DNA of 64,000 bases from JABMQF01 sp964563755 (GCA_964563755.1 CAZLYC010000002.1:1-64000), one strand, 5' to 3'. Positions 1 through 10,285 are shown, counted from the stretch's first letter. The notes: a model not told the origin generated them from the sequence alone. Program-made: numbers and translations.

Positions 1-824
<824 letters not shown>

Positions 825-901
825 TTTATTTTTTTAACAAAAAAATAAAAATAATATTTTAGCTTATATCGACAGAGCACTTCCTTCATTATATTCATTA
901 T

Positions 902-1009
902 GGGCCTGTAGCTCAGCCTGGTAGAGCATCGCCCTTGCAAGGCGGGGGCCTCGGGTTCGAAATGTTGGTGACCCGAAGGCGCACCAGCAAGAAAGTCCCG
1001 ACGGGTCCA
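902..1009 (+). tRNA. tRNA-Ala(UGC) with a 34-nt intron in the T loop
   Basis: A full cloverleaf forms once 962–995 is removed. The acceptor is GGGCCTG (902–908) with CGGGTCC (1002–1008) and discriminator A1009; it includes the alanine identity pair G3:U70. The anticodon loop is CTTGCAA, so the anticodon is TGC. The T stem TCGGG (951–955) pairs with CCCGA (997–1001). Between them the seven-base loop TTCGAAT is interrupted after TTCGAA. The insert contains an 8-bp stem (963–970 with 981–988, one G·U). The flanks form a relaxed bulge-helix-bulge: UUC/GAA plus G·A, with bulges AAA and AGU. Cutting after the second base of each bulge gives exactly the consensus loop. No CCA is encoded. It lies in the 16S–23S spacer, a common archaeal position. 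Confidence 0.93.
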
Positions 1010-1173
1010 TTTTTTAGTCCATAAAGAAATCATATTCACACATTAGGTTTCGCAACTAGTTTTTGTTGCTGAGGTGCAAGAATGAATGTTCTTGTATCAA
1101 AGGCCAGACATGAAGTGCAGTAGACACCAAAAAGTTAAATGCACATTTTTTTCCCAGATTCATGTTAATGAAG

Positions 1174-1193
1174 CCATGCATAGGAAGTACATT
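1174..1193 (+). other. 23S processing stem, 5' strand
   Basis: This 20-base segment is the exact reverse complement of 4118–4137 and lies just before the 23S start. Paired, the two strands close the 23S into the long precursor helix where archaeal splicing endonuclease normally cuts. The match is seen directly; the processing role is known from archaeal rRNA operons. Confidence 0.9.
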
Positions 1194-1198
1194 TTTAA

Positions 1199-4112
1199 GC
1201 TACTAGGGGAATGACTCGGCTCATGACGCCGATGAAGGGCGTGGCAAGCTACGATATTCCTTGGCGAGCAGCATGCATGCGTTGAACCAGGGGTCCCTTA
1301 ATGCGACTACGTATTAAGACCGAAAGGTCAGGGAACGCAGGGAATTGAAACGTCTTAGTACCTGCAGGAGAAGAAACCAAACGGGATGCGGTGAGTAAGA
1401 GCGACCGAAAACCGCACAGAGCAAACTGAATCTTGCATTGAAAGATGCAAGAGATGTGGTGTTTAGACCGTCTTTTAATCTTCATCAGTCGACTCGAAGT
1501 CCGCTGGAAAGCGGCACGTCAAAGGGTGATAGTCCCGTAGAGGGAGACTGGAAAGATGTGGCGAGTTCTAGAGTACTGTCAATTGGATATTTGGCAGGAA
1601 TGCGGGAGGCATCAACTTCTAACTCTAAATACGTCGTGAGTCCGATAGCGTACAAGTACAGTGATGGAAAGTTGAAAAGAACCCTTAGCAGGGAGTTAAA
1701 AGACTCTGAAACCTAGTAGCTATAGTTGGTTACGGCTCTTAGGAGTTGTAACGTCCGTGTCGCATAACGTGCCAGGGAGTGTGTTCAAGTGGCAAGGGTA
1801 ACTCGTAAAGAGGGACCCGCAGGGAAACCAAAAAGCTCGCAAGCAATGAGGAGCGGGGTATGAAAATGCCTAGAGTCACTTGAATCCGACCCGAAGCCAT
1901 GTGATCTAACCCAGGGTAAGGTGAAGCGGGGGTAAAACCTCGTGGAGGCCTGAAGAGAACTTACGGGCAAGTAGTCTTCTAACCTTGGGCTAGGGGTGAA
2001 AAGCCAATCGAACGTGGTGATAGCTGGTTCCTATCGAAATTGGCCGCAGTCAAGCCTCGAAGGAGATAGTTGGAAAGGTAGAGATACGGATTTAGAATTT
2101 AGGGCGGGAAACTGCTCGATTCTTTGTCCAACTCCGAATTTTCTAACGTCGAAGATTTCGAGAGACGGCTTCTCGTCGTAAAGATGAGTTGCTACAGGGG
2201 AACAACCCAGACTAGAGTTAAGGTCCCTAAATATCCGCTAAGTGTTAAAGGGTGAAAGGTGTCTACATTCGAAGACAGCGAGGAGGTTGGCTTAGAAGCA
2301 GCCACCCTATAATAAGTGCGTAACAGCTTACTTGTCAAGAATGTAGGCCCTGAAAGTGGACGGGGCTAAGCGGATTACCGATACTCTGGACATCCGAGAG
2401 GATTGTGGTAGATAGGCGCTCTGCATGGGCAAAAGCTTTCTCGTGAGTGGAAGTGAACCGTGCAGAATCGAGAATCCTGGTGGAAGTAAGATCTTAGCAG
2501 AGTGAGAATCTCTGCCGCCGAAAGGGCAAGGGTTCCTTGACAATGCAAATCAGTCAAGGGTAAGTTGGTCCTAACCGGCCGCCTAACTGGTGGCCCGGGA
2601 AAGGGAGAAAGGTTAAGATTCCTTTACTGTCAGATTACGCGTGGCAACACAAGCCATGCTTCCGACGGTTCTGGCTAGATTGACACAAGTTATCTATTGT
2701 GTTAACTGATGCAATTCGAGGGAGAATCTTAATGATGAGAACTCGAATAAACTCAGGAATAGTGGGCCTTTGGTCCATTCAGTTGATGCCTGGACTCCGT
2801 GAAAAGGGAGCGTGGAAGGAAATTTGACATCCATACCAAGAACCAGCACAGGTGCCCCTAGGTGAGAAGCCTAAGGTGTGAGGGAATAATCCGTCTTAGG
2901 GAACTCGGCAAATCAGCCCCGTACCTTCGGTATAAGGGGTCCCTATGCTAGTAGTCGCACGATTGCGAGCATAGGGCTCAGTGACTAAGGAGGTCCGACT
3001 GTTTAACAAAAACGTAACTTTCTGCTAGCCTGCAAAGGTGCGTACAGAAGGTGACGTCTGCTCAGTGCCGGTACTTCAAACTCCTTTCCAAGGGAGCTAA
3101 GAGCCGGTAAACAGCGGGAGTAACTATAACTCTCTTAAGGTAGCGAAATACCTTGTCGTTTGATTGACGACCTGCATGAATGGCGTAACGAGACCTCCAC
3201 TGTCCCGAGACGGAATCCCCCGAACTCTCCCTACTGGCGTAAAGGCCAGTGATTTCCAGTGGGAAGCGAAGACCCCGTGAAACTTTACTGTAGCTTGTTG
3301 TTGCGACGTGAGTTTTGTCGTATAGTGTAAGTGGGAGCTGCCAAGTCGTAGTCTCCAGATTGCGAATAGGCGCCAATGTAACACCACTCCTCAGAGCTTA
3401 CGTTGCTCACTTAGTAAAATAAGGACAGCGGCAGGTGGACAGTTTGGCTGGGGTGGCACACCGTTGAAAAAATATCAATGGTGCCCTAAGGTCGGCTCAA
3501 CCGGGTCAGAAATCCGGTGTAGAGCGCAAGAGCAAAAGCCGGCCTGATTGAATTCCGGCCAAGGAAGAATTCAAAGACGAAAGTCTGGTCTAGCGAACCT
3601 CTATGCCTCCTTGATGGGGGCTAGAGATGACCGAAAAGTTACTCCGGGGATAACAGAGTTGTCGCGCCCGAGAGCTCATAATTTTGCCAATGGCAAAAGT
3701 CATGGGCAAATTGAGTAGATCGACGGCGCGGCTTGCTACATAGCCGTCGGCTCTTCCTATCCTGGATGTGCAGAAGCATCCAAGGGTGGGGGTGTTCACC
3801 CATCAAAAGGGATGTTAGCTGGGTTCAAAACGCTGTGAGGCAGTTTGTTTGATATCTACTGGAAATGCGTGGTGTCTGAGTGGAAGGATCTTTTAGTACG
3901 AGAGGAACGAAGGTCCGAGGCCTCTGGTCTACCTGTTATCTGACAAGGTAAGCAGGGCAGCTACGCCTTGAGGGATAAGTGCTGAAAGCATCTAAGCACG
4001 AAACCCTCCGCAAAAAGAGACACTTTGAACGCGAGCAGAAGACTCGTTTGATAGGCACGGTGTGTAAGCACGAAGCTTCGGCGACGTGTTAAGCATGCGT
4101 GTACTAAACGTT
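1199..4112 (+). rRNA. 23S ribosomal RNA
   Basis: This is a complete large-subunit rRNA. It starts with GCTACTAGGGG, followed by the conserved CGGCTCATGACGCCGATGAAGG region. It contains the peptidyl-transferase and sarcin-ricin landmarks (for example AGTACGAGAGGAAC near 3895 and the GGATAACAG region near 3647). It ends near the ACTAAACG segment just before the 3' processing strand. No large insertion or LAGLIDADG-type intron was seen. Exact ends are uncertain by several bases. No 5S gene follows, so 5S appears unlinked here. Confidence 0.97.
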
Positions 4113-4117
4113 CGTTT

Positions 4118-4137
4118 AATGTACTTCCTATGCATGG
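4118..4137 (+). other. 23S processing stem, 3' strand
   Basis: Exact reverse complement of 1174–1193, directly after the 23S. It is followed by a T-rich run (4138–4160) that probably serves as the rRNA operon terminator. Confidence 0.9.
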
Positions 4138-4268
4138 TTTTCATTTTTTTTCTTTTTTCTCAAATGAAAAACATTCATCTAGATTGGGAACTATTCTTTT
4201 TTACACTATCTTCTATGCATGAAAGTCAGACATAGCGTGAGCTATGTATGCAGCACAACACTAATCCG
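4138..4268. other. Post-rRNA spacer: T-rich run and a GTGA-tetraloop hairpin
   Basis: No gene is visible here. The first 25 bases are T-rich, fitting an archaeal terminator. At 4230–4247 a perfect 7-bp hairpin (ACATAGC/GCTATGT) closes a GTGA loop, a GNRA-type tetraloop. Its role is unknown; it lies shortly before structured element A. Confidence 0.5.
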
Positions 4269-4361
4269 CATCGCCACATAGCGAGCAGCATATTCAACAG
4301 CAGTCACTATTGCAGTTGGGCAAACAACAGCTAAGAAATCAACGATGCGAGCGTGGCGATG
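4269..4361 (+). ncRNA. Structured intergenic element, copy A
   Basis: 93-nt element whose ends pair perfectly: CATCGCCAC (4269–4277) with GTGGCGATG (4353–4361). Inside the stem is a 3-nt bulge ATA. Then GCGAGC occurs on both strands (from 4281 and 4347), which can pair with itself as GC, tandem sheared G·A, GC. The interior is similar to copy C (shared GCAAACAACA near 4320). Copies B and C keep the same architecture with different but still complementary outer stems. Tandem G·A pairs form only in the plus-strand RNA, which is why plus orientation is assigned. It lies between the 23S and the SemiSWEET promoter. I know no family that matches. Confidence 0.6.
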
Positions 4362-4385
4362 GCAGTTAGCAGTAATAAACAAATC

Positions 4386-4394
4386 TTTTTAAAT
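4386..4394 (+). promoter_or_regulatory. TATA box of the SemiSWEET gene
   Basis: TTTTTAAAT is centred about 25 bases upstream of the ATG at 4415 and no ribosome binding site lies between. This predicts a leaderless transcript and supports that start. Confidence 0.6.
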
Positions 4395-4414
4395 GACCTG
4401 AATATCGATAGCTC

Positions 4415-4669
4415 ATGACACTCGTCACAATTCTCGGATTCATTGCTGCAGTATTCACTACAAGCGCAGTCATCCCGCAGGCAATCAAGATATTTAAGAC
4501 AAAGAAGACAAAAGATATCTCTCTATTCATGTACCTGATTATGTGCACAGGAGTCTTCCTCTGGATGATTTATGGAATATTCAGGAAAGACTATCCGGTA
4601 ATAATAGCTAACGCAACAACACTTATTTTCACGTCGATAGTGCTTGGTCTTAAGATAAAGTACGGTTAA
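4415..4669 (+). CDS. SemiSWEET-type sugar transporter (PQ-loop)
   Basis: 84 residues with three predicted membrane helices, the size of one SWEET/MtN3 half-transporter. The family hallmark Pro-Gln is in helix 1 (AVIPQAIK, about residues 19–26). It is followed by the basic KTKKTKDIS loop, then a conserved Asn in helix 3 (IIANATT). SemiSWEETs form homodimers that move mono- or disaccharides across the cytoplasmic membrane by facilitated diffusion. The start is set by the TATA spacing. The metallophosphoesterase gene begins 11 bases after the stop, so the two probably share a transcript. The substrate cannot be read from the sequence. Confidence 0.88.
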   Translation: MTLVTILGFIAAVFTTSAVIPQAIKIFKTKKTKDISLFMYLIMCTGVFLWMIYGIFRKDYPVIIANATTLIFTSIVLGLKIKYG

Positions 4670-4680
4670 AGAGGTATATC

Positions 4681-5757
4681 ATGAACAGGATTTTAGGATT
4701 CATAATCTTCTTTGTTGTATTTTTATCCATATACTCCGCAATGCATCTTTATGCGTTCTTCAGGTTAAGCGCGATACTTGGCATACAGAGGAATGTATGG
4801 TTTTACACGACAATCATTGCGCTTGCATTATCTTTGCCTCTGATGAGCATCATCGAGAGGACAATAGATGGAAAAGTTGCAAGCGTCATTTACTCGGTAT
4901 CCACTACTTGGCTTGGCGCTTTGTTCCTTCTCGTCTGCATCCTTAGCGTATATGAGATAGTCAGGCTGTTCTTCAAGTTTGATGGTAAGATTGCAGGTCT
5001 TGCTATAATCCTGATTGTGCTTTTGCTTGTCCTGTATGGAATAATCAATGCTTTGTTCATAAAGGTTAATTTTGTTGAGGTTCCCATCGCGAATCTTAAA
5101 GAAGATATGACTGTTGTGCAGCTCTCGGATATTCATGTAGGTACAATACACAACTCAGGTTACCTAAAGGAGATAGTAGAGAAGACTAATTCTCTTGATC
5201 CTGATGTCGTCATGATAACTGGCGATTTTGTAGACGGGAGCGGTAAGATAACTTCAAAGACCGTTGCTCCTCTTAATGATATAAAAGCTGACAAGTTCTT
5301 CAGCATGGGCAATCATGAGATATATGAAGGATTGGATTATGTGTCTGACCTGCTGAAGGAGACTGATGTTAAGATGCTGAGGAACGAACTTGTGATGTAC
5401 AAAGGCATACAGATAATAGGGATAGATCATCCTGAACGCGAGTTCGGCAATGATAACCAGATAATAAAAAAGCTGAAGATAGACAAGGACATCCCGTCCA
5501 TTCTCATGTATCACCCTCCTTCAGGAATTGCTGACGCAGCAGCTGCTGGTGTTTCATTGCAGCTTTCAGGCCATACGCATAATGGTCAGATTTTCCCGTT
5601 CAACCTGATTACAATGCTGTTCTATCCGAGGATAAGCGGTCTTTACGAGAAGGATGGGCTGAAACTTCATGTCTCGCCAGGCACAGGTACATGGGGACCA
5701 CCTATGAGGATTGGTTCAAGAAGCGAGATTACTGTTCTGAAGCTTGTGAAAGCATGA
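4681..5757 (+). CDS. Membrane-anchored metallophosphoesterase (YkuE/YaeI-like)
   Basis: 358 residues. The first 125 hold about four membrane helices and the rest is a calcineurin-like phosphoesterase domain. All family metal-binding blocks are present in order: SDIHVG (about 149), GDFVDG (about 181), GNHE (about 210), the MYHPP histidine (about 278) and GHTHNGQ (about 297). The dinuclear metal centre should hydrolyse phosphoesters. Relatives with this topology act on lipid-linked or nucleotide substrates such as UDP-diacylglucosamine-type molecules, but the substrate here is unknown. An AGAGGT ribosome binding site precedes the ATG. The gene is probably co-transcribed with the SemiSWEET gene. 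Confidence 0.88.
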   Translation: MNRILGFIIFFVVFLSIYSAMHLYAFFRLSAILGIQRNVWFYTTIIALALSLPLMSIIERTIDGKVASVIYSVSTTWLGALFLLVCILSVYEIVRLFFKFDGKIAGLAIILIVLLLVLYGIINALFIKVNFVEVPIANLKEDMTVVQLSDIHVGTIHNSGYLKEIVEKTNSLDPDVVMITGDFVDGSGKITSKTVAPLNDIKADKFFSMGNHEIYEGLDYVSDLLKETDVKMLRNELVMYKGIQIIGIDHPEREFGNDNQIIKKLKIDKDIPSILMYHPPSGIADAAAAGVSLQLSGHTHNGQIFPFNLITMLFYPRISGLYEKDGLKLHVSPGTGTWGPPMRIGSRSEITVLKLVKA

Positions 5758-5801
5758 ACTGAGAAGATATAAAAAAATAAAAATTTCTAAACGATTATTG
5801 A

Positions 5802-6593
5802 TTAGTTGGGCGTCACGTCGTCATCGCTGACTCCGCCTATGTTCATGTCATCGTAGAAGTGGGTTGTTGTTATCGGCGTGTTGATGTTGTCGCCTGAGTA
5901 CATCTCTATCTTTGCAGGCCAGCCTTTGTAGTCGTTTATGTATACTCTCATCAGCTTGCCGTCTTTCTGGTAGTCTATTATGTGGTACAGTACATCAGAT
6001 ACTTTGTTGTCGAGTGCCCAGAGGAAATTATCATCAAGCTCTGCTAGCCAGTCCTTAGGCGTCTTTACATCCCACTTGGAATATGTTTCTGAGAAAGGGC
6101 CGTTCCCATTCGGGCACACAGATTTTGTGGTCTCACAGTAGCCTTTGGCTATCTTTGTGATTTGGTCCATGTACACCATGTTGTAGGGATTGAGCTTGTC
6201 AACCTTGTCAGGCCTTATGAACTGCCTTTTCATCTTGTCCCCCTTGACCCAGAGCTCTGTCTGAGTGACTCCTGGTCCTGAATACCTGAAGAAGTAGTTC
6301 TCTTCCCTCTCTCTTGCTTCAGCCATGAGATTTCTTACAAGCTTTATCTTAAGCTGTTGGTCTCTTGGTAATGATTCGAGGTTGTATCCTGTTGTTTCTT
6401 CCTTTGCAGGCTCCTCTTCAACAGGCGCAGTGACTGTCTCCTTGACAGCAGGAGCAGGCTGTTCTTTCTCTGCATCTTCATTTACGTCGACAGTCTCTTC
6501 TATCTCTACAGGCTGTATCTCTGTCTTTGCTCCGCAGCCTACAAGTAGCATCGATAGTATAGCAATGATAAACAAAAGAATCTTTTTTTCCAT
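5802..6593 (-). CDS. Lipoprotein of unknown function
   Basis: 263 residues starting with a lipoprotein signal (hydrophobic stretch ending LLVGC, lipidated Cys about residue 20). An acidic, Glu/Pro/Val-rich linker covers roughly residues 25–75. A globular domain follows, with a repeated strand-like pattern (TELWVKGDKMKRQF, and paired Cys at CETTKSVC). The fold is reminiscent of LolA/LppX-like outer-surface lipoproteins, but this is only an impression. It is expected to be anchored on the outer face of the membrane. It is the first of several minus-strand surface genes (down to 10117). A GGTGAT ribosome binding site precedes the ATG. Confidence 0.75.
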   Translation of the reverse strand: MEKKILLFIIAILSMLLVGCGAKTEIQPVEIEETVDVNEDAEKEQPAPAVKETVTAPVEEEPAKEETTGYNLESLPRDQQLKIKLVRNLMAEAREREENYFFRYSGPGVTQTELWVKGDKMKRQFIRPDKVDKLNPYNMVYMDQITKIAKGYCETTKSVCPNGNGPFSETYSKWDVKTPKDWLAELDDNFLWALDNKVSDVLYHIIDYQKDGKLMRVYINDYKGWPAKIEMYSGDNINTPITTTHFYDDMNIGGVSDDDVTPN

Positions 6594-6697
6594 AGTATCA
6601 CCTTCACAGATATTTATTGCTGTTGTATAAAAAGTTTATTTTTCAGTATATAAGGCATACCTTGATTTAATTTGCATAAATCGAAAAGAAGAAGATT

Positions 6698-7384
6698 CTA
6701 CTCTATGCCATATCGTTTGTAATATCCTTCTGGCAGGACTTCAGTCACATATTCAAAATGTTCTATCTTGTCTATGTATGGTATGAACAGTCTGCCCCTG
6801 CACGTGTTTTTCTTCGATATTCTTGCTCCGTTTGCAAGACCATGCTCTTTTATATCTCGCCAGAATTTGTCGGTGCCGTAAACCTTTATAGACACCTTTT
6901 TCAAAGATTCTCCCCTGCAATCATAGTAATATCTTATCCCATCATAAGTGTCTGCGAGTGTTGATGCGTGCGCTTGTTTAACAAATGCTTTGCTCAGTCC
7001 ATCCCTGATTTGAGGGTAAGTAAAATAACCTGCTGCTATTATGCTTAAAGTGAGCGATGCTTTCATCAACAGACGGGACAATCTGGCAGGTAAACTGCGC
7101 AAAGCAGGAGGTCTGCAGTATTGCGTTTGCGTACATGATTGGGGCGTGTCCTGCAATTCGTAATTGCCCTCACAAAGAGCTTCATCGATTGTTGTGATAT
7201 GTTTTATTTTATCAGTCTTGGAGAGTATATCCTTTTTCTTAGAGCTTCGCTTTGATGCGCCAAGTATAGGATATTTATCTGCACATTCATCAATCACTTT
7301 CTCTATGTTATCCCACGCAGAAGCAGCCTCACCTTTGCTATGGATTGGTTTTTCAAGCACGAACTCATTGCAGGCAGAGTCCAT
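6698..7384 (-). CDS. Membrane protein with LysM-like C-terminal domain
   Basis: 228 residues. Residues 1–100 are polar, then there is a single membrane helix (about 104–124, KASLTLSIIAAGYFTY), then an outside domain. The segment from about 155 (ESLKKVSIKVYGTDKFWRDI) to about 205 (GRLFIPYIDKI) follows the LysM pattern: a 'start, few residues, YG, W, I' helix pair ending in a hydrophobic-Pro strand. LysM normally binds GlcNAc-containing glycans, so surface glycan binding is plausible. The gene starts 16 bases after the stop of the coiled-coil gene at 7401–8366, suggesting an operon. The N-terminal part is unrecognised. Confidence 0.65.
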   Translation of the reverse strand: MDSACNEFVLEKPIHSKGEAASAWDNIEKVIDECADKYPILGASKRSSKKKDILSKTDKIKHITTIDEALCEGNYELQDTPQSCTQTQYCRPPALRSLPARLSRLLMKASLTLSIIAAGYFTYPQIRDGLSKAFVKQAHASTLADTYDGIRYYYDCRGESLKKVSIKVYGTDKFWRDIKEHGLANGARISKKNTCRGRLFIPYIDKIEHFEYVTEVLPEGYYKRYGIE

Positions 7385-7400
7385 TTTCAGTCACATCCTA

Positions 7401-8366
7401 TCAACGATACATTCCATCAAGGTATCCTACAATGTTCGAATATTCGCGTGAGTCAGTCAACGACCTCAGATGTGAACGCGCCCTGTCAAGGTTCCTTATG
7501 TTGTTTGCGTTGGTAGCTATACTGCATGCATTGCTGACTGTCTTTGACACGGATAATGCTATGAATATTATTTCAGGTGTCTTGTTCATCACCCTGTTTG
7601 CGAATAACACACCTGGCCCGAGCTCTCTAACCAGTTCTTCAGCATAACCGAAACATACCCCTAGGTTCTCTGCAAAGTTTTTGACATAGTGCAGGACATT
7701 GGCTGTATTGTCCACCCTGATTCCAGTTTCTTTCATGAATTCATAACATGATTCTGAACGTTCTATCTTCCACGAATATTCACGAAAGGAATCGCGCAGG
7801 GATTGAAGATTGTTCAGCATAAGGTAACGTCCTGGTTGACGTTCAGACATCTTCTCAAACTCAAGGCTGAGTTTTTCCATCTCATTCCGGTAATAGTCCC
7901 TTTTTTCTATGAGTTTAGGCTCATATTTGTTGATTATATTTATTCTCTTGTTGTTTTTGTCACGGTACTTTGCAAATGTGCTGTGATGGTGTTTGAATGT
8001 TGCGTATATATCTACAGAGAAATCATATAGTTTTAGGATTAGGTCTGATTCCTCTTTGAGTAGATCTCCTATCTCTTTGGTCTTGAATCCTACTAACTCT
8101 TTTAGGTTGCAAAAAAGGGCATAGATTGATTTCTTTGTGCCGTCCCAGCGGTCAAGTTCGAGGCTGCGGTCAAGCCGGTTCTGTAATGCATTCAATTGTT
8201 TCGCGCTTCTTACAAGTGAATCTATGCTGAAATTCTCATCAAGGACTTTTCCGCTCGCTCTTAATTCAAGGCCAATCAACAGCTCTGCCTCCTTATCTTC
8301 AGGTATTACTTCAGGCAGGATTCCTTCATGTTGTTCTTCTTGGACTTTCCCTTCAAGCACGGTCAT
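7401..8366 (-). CDS. Coiled-coil protein of unknown function
   Basis: 321 residues from the ATG at 8366, chosen because GGAGGTG lies 6 bases upstream. A longer reading from 8438 would overlap the preceding gene by 60 bases. The protein is highly charged and mostly helical, with heptad-like stretches around residues 60–220. A weakly hydrophobic segment sits near 255–285 (FANRVMNKTPEIIFIALSVSK). No catalytic motif was recognised. It lies between a small membrane protein upstream and the LysM-like membrane protein downstream, so a structural role at the membrane is the simplest guess. Confidence 0.7.
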   Translation of the reverse strand: MTVLEGKVQEEQHEGILPEVIPEDKEAELLIGLELRASGKVLDENFSIDSLVRSAKQLNALQNRLDRSLELDRWDGTKKSIYALFCNLKELVGFKTKEIGDLLKEESDLILKLYDFSVDIYATFKHHHSTFAKYRDKNNKRINIINKYEPKLIEKRDYYRNEMEKLSLEFEKMSERQPGRYLMLNNLQSLRDSFREYSWKIERSESCYEFMKETGIRVDNTANVLHYVKNFAENLGVCFGYAEELVRELGPGVLFANRVMNKTPEIIFIALSVSKTVSNACSIATNANNIRNLDRARSHLRSLTDSREYSNIVGYLDGMYR

Positions 8367-8377
8367 TTTTCCACCTC

Positions 8378-8647
8378 CTATCTGGTGAACTCGCGGTATG
8401 CTGACTTCACCCGGTCTGCAATGTCTCTTTGCCTGCATGCCTCAGTTCCATTTATCATAGAATAGCTCGGGACTACGTCAAACTTGTCGTTCACTTCGCT
8501 CATCATGCCAGAGTCTTTGTCCTGGACATAGATGCCGCATGCGGTCTTTACTACTTTGTACTTATGGTCAACGCAGGAATGATATGTCATTCCTGAGCCG
8601 AGCGCTAAAAATAATCCGTAGATTGCCATGTTTTTTATTGCTCCCAT
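8378..8647 (-). CDS. Small secreted or membrane-anchored Cys protein
   Basis: 89 residues. A hydrophobic N-terminal segment (MAIYGLFLALGSGMTY, about 7–22) looks like a signal anchor. The rest contains three Cys (C25, C37, C71) that could form disulfides outside the cell. GGTGATAAA precedes the ATG. The stop is 12 bases before the next gene of the same operon. No family was recognised. Confidence 0.65.
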   Translation of the reverse strand: MGAIKNMAIYGLFLALGSGMTYHSCVDHKYKVVKTACGIYVQDKDSGMMSEVNDKFDVVPSYSMINGTEACRQRDIADRVKSAYREFTR

Positions 8648-8841
8648 TTTATCACCACAGTTTTGTTGATTCCTAGGGATATCATATGCATTGAGCTTTA
8701 ATTACAGTTTCTGGGAGATTCGCGCAAACGCTACGGCGACAGTATTTATTTTTCTAAGAAACTGCAGAGTTTACAGATTATGCAACGTGAACCGGCAATA
8801 TTCTGGATAAAATAGTATAGATTGGCTTCGTTCTGACTATT

Positions 8842-9393
8842 TTAGAAATCATCTTCCTCAAGATACTTATCTTCATAGTAATAATCAAGGCATTCTGTGC
8901 CAGTCTGCTCGACTTTGGCAGATACATGCCCGACTGTCTTTCTCTCCTGTATGCGTTGGTATTCTCCATCTCCTATTATCTTGTATGGTATGAATATTCC
9001 GCATAGTATCTCTGCTGTCTCTTCAAGCTCTTCTGCATCCATGACCTTGCTTTCAAGCGAGGCTTTGTCATTCGCTGCATTGAATCCTATCAGCTCGTAG
9101 TTTCCATCCTTGATTATCCTTGTCATGTAGAACTCGAATACCCTATCATGCAGCCCCGATGAGCACACAGCGACATATTTGTTAGGCGGATAGTATTCTC
9201 CTGGCCTATGCTTCCTTAATTCTATAGAGCCATTGACAGCGTATAATGGTAGGCCATATGCTTCCGGCTCTTCATACTCTGCAGAATAAGTGACTTCAGA
9301 GACATCATATGTTCTCTCTTCGTTCTTGCATTCCTGTCCGCAGCCGAAAAGCATGCTGAGCGCTGCCGCTGCAGCTATCTTTAGCGAGGTCAT
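8842..9393 (-). CDS. Lipoprotein of unknown function
   Basis: 183 residues with a lipoprotein signal ending MLFGC (Cys about residue 18). An acidic, Tyr-rich domain follows (YDVSEV, EEPEAYGLP) with further Cys at about 77, 130 and 167. The C-terminus is strongly acidic (DKYLEEDDF). It is expected on the outer membrane face. No domain was recognised. The roughly 190 bases separating it from the next gene downstream hold no other obvious gene. Confidence 0.65.
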   Translation of the reverse strand: MTSLKIAAAAALSMLFGCGQECKNEERTYDVSEVTYSAEYEEPEAYGLPLYAVNGSIELRKHRPGEYYPPNKYVAVCSSGLHDRVFEFYMTRIIKDGNYELIGFNAANDKASLESKVMDAEELEETAEILCGIFIPYKIIGDGEYQRIQERKTVGHVSAKVEQTGTECLDYYYEDKYLEEDDF

Positions 9394-9520
9394 GACTATG
9401 CATGGCTAACTATCTTTTAAAAAGCCTCGCAGAGCGGTTTTTATCAAAATGAAGTTATCTTATTGAGAATGATTCATTAGAAAAAGTATGAAAAAAAATT
9501 AGAAAAGAAAAATTAGGCCC

Positions 9521-10117
9521 TTAAGGGCACATGACGATTCTCGCATACTGCTGTCCTGGCGTGTTTACAGTTACCCTGTTCTCGCCTGATATGACAGCTG
9601 CATTGTCGAGTGTCTTACAGACAGTCTCTTCTCCTGCAGCAAGTGTCAGCTTCTCGCATCCAGGTGTTATGTCTACAACTCCCCTGTTGCCAACTCTGAC
9701 ATTTCCTTTAGGATTCTCTTTGCCGTAGATGATCCAATCTGAAGTCTCTACGTTCTTGACTGTGACTGTCAGGATTCTTACCTGCTTGCCGTCAACATCC
9801 CTGAGGTCGCATGTTGCATCTGGGAATGCTTCAAACTCAGTAGTCAGGTCGACTGCGAGTCCTTGAGCTGTCTTCTCCTCTTCAGCAGACACAGTTACGT
9901 CAGATCCAGATTCTACTATTGTTCCTGGAACTTCAACTGTAGATTCTTCTGCAGGAGTCTCCTCTGCAACTGCTTGCTCTTCAGCTGGTGCAACTGGTGC
10001 TGCAGGCGCTACTGGCGCTGCTGGTGCAGGAGCTGCTGGTGCTGCTTTCTTTCCGCATCCTGCTAATAGAAGCAGAACTGTTATGGCGACTAAAATCGCT
10101 AGATGTCTAAATTTCAT
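9521..10117 (-). CDS. Lipoprotein with Ala/Pro-rich linker
   Basis: 198 residues. The lipobox is LLAGC (Cys about 21). An Ala-Pro-Val repeat linker (about 25–50) is followed by a Glu/Thr-rich stretch, then a beta-rich domain from about 85. That domain has Cys pairs at CDLRD, GCEKLT, VCKTL and MCP, and FEAFPDATC and ILTVTVKN strands. The layout matches archaeal surface lipoproteins in which a flexible linker lifts an Ig-like or DUF-type domain off the membrane. A second protein (24206) has the same plan with a Thr-rich linker and the phrase 'VxLTxKN(V/I)', so the two may be distant relatives. Confidence 0.7.
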   Translation of the reverse strand: MKFRHLAILVAITVLLLLAGCGKKAAPAAPAPAAPVAPAAPVAPAEEQAVAEETPAEESTVEVPGTIVESGSDVTVSAEEEKTAQGLAVDLTTEFEAFPDATCDLRDVDGKQVRILTVTVKNVETSDWIIYGKENPKGNVRVGNRGVVDITPGCEKLTLAAGEETVCKTLDNAAVISGENRVTVNTPGQQYARIVMCP

Positions 10118-10285
10118 CTAATCACCTCGGTATTTCTAAGAGTATGATATACCCCGATATTTAAACTCAAGTGAATGCTATTTTATAAACTTTGTGGTTT
10201 TAACGGGTTATAACGTAATCTTAAAGAGATACATTAAGAAATCAATAAAGCAGGTCTGGCTCGTTAAGGCACGTTAAAACGCATA

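Noticed and set aside
4230..4247. Hairpin after the 23S as another copy of the structured element
   Set aside because: It shares only a short TAGCG string; length, bulge and GCGAGC blocks are missing.
4113..4414. 5S rRNA after the 23S
   Set aside because: No 5S-like conserved blocks were found in the 300 bases downstream.
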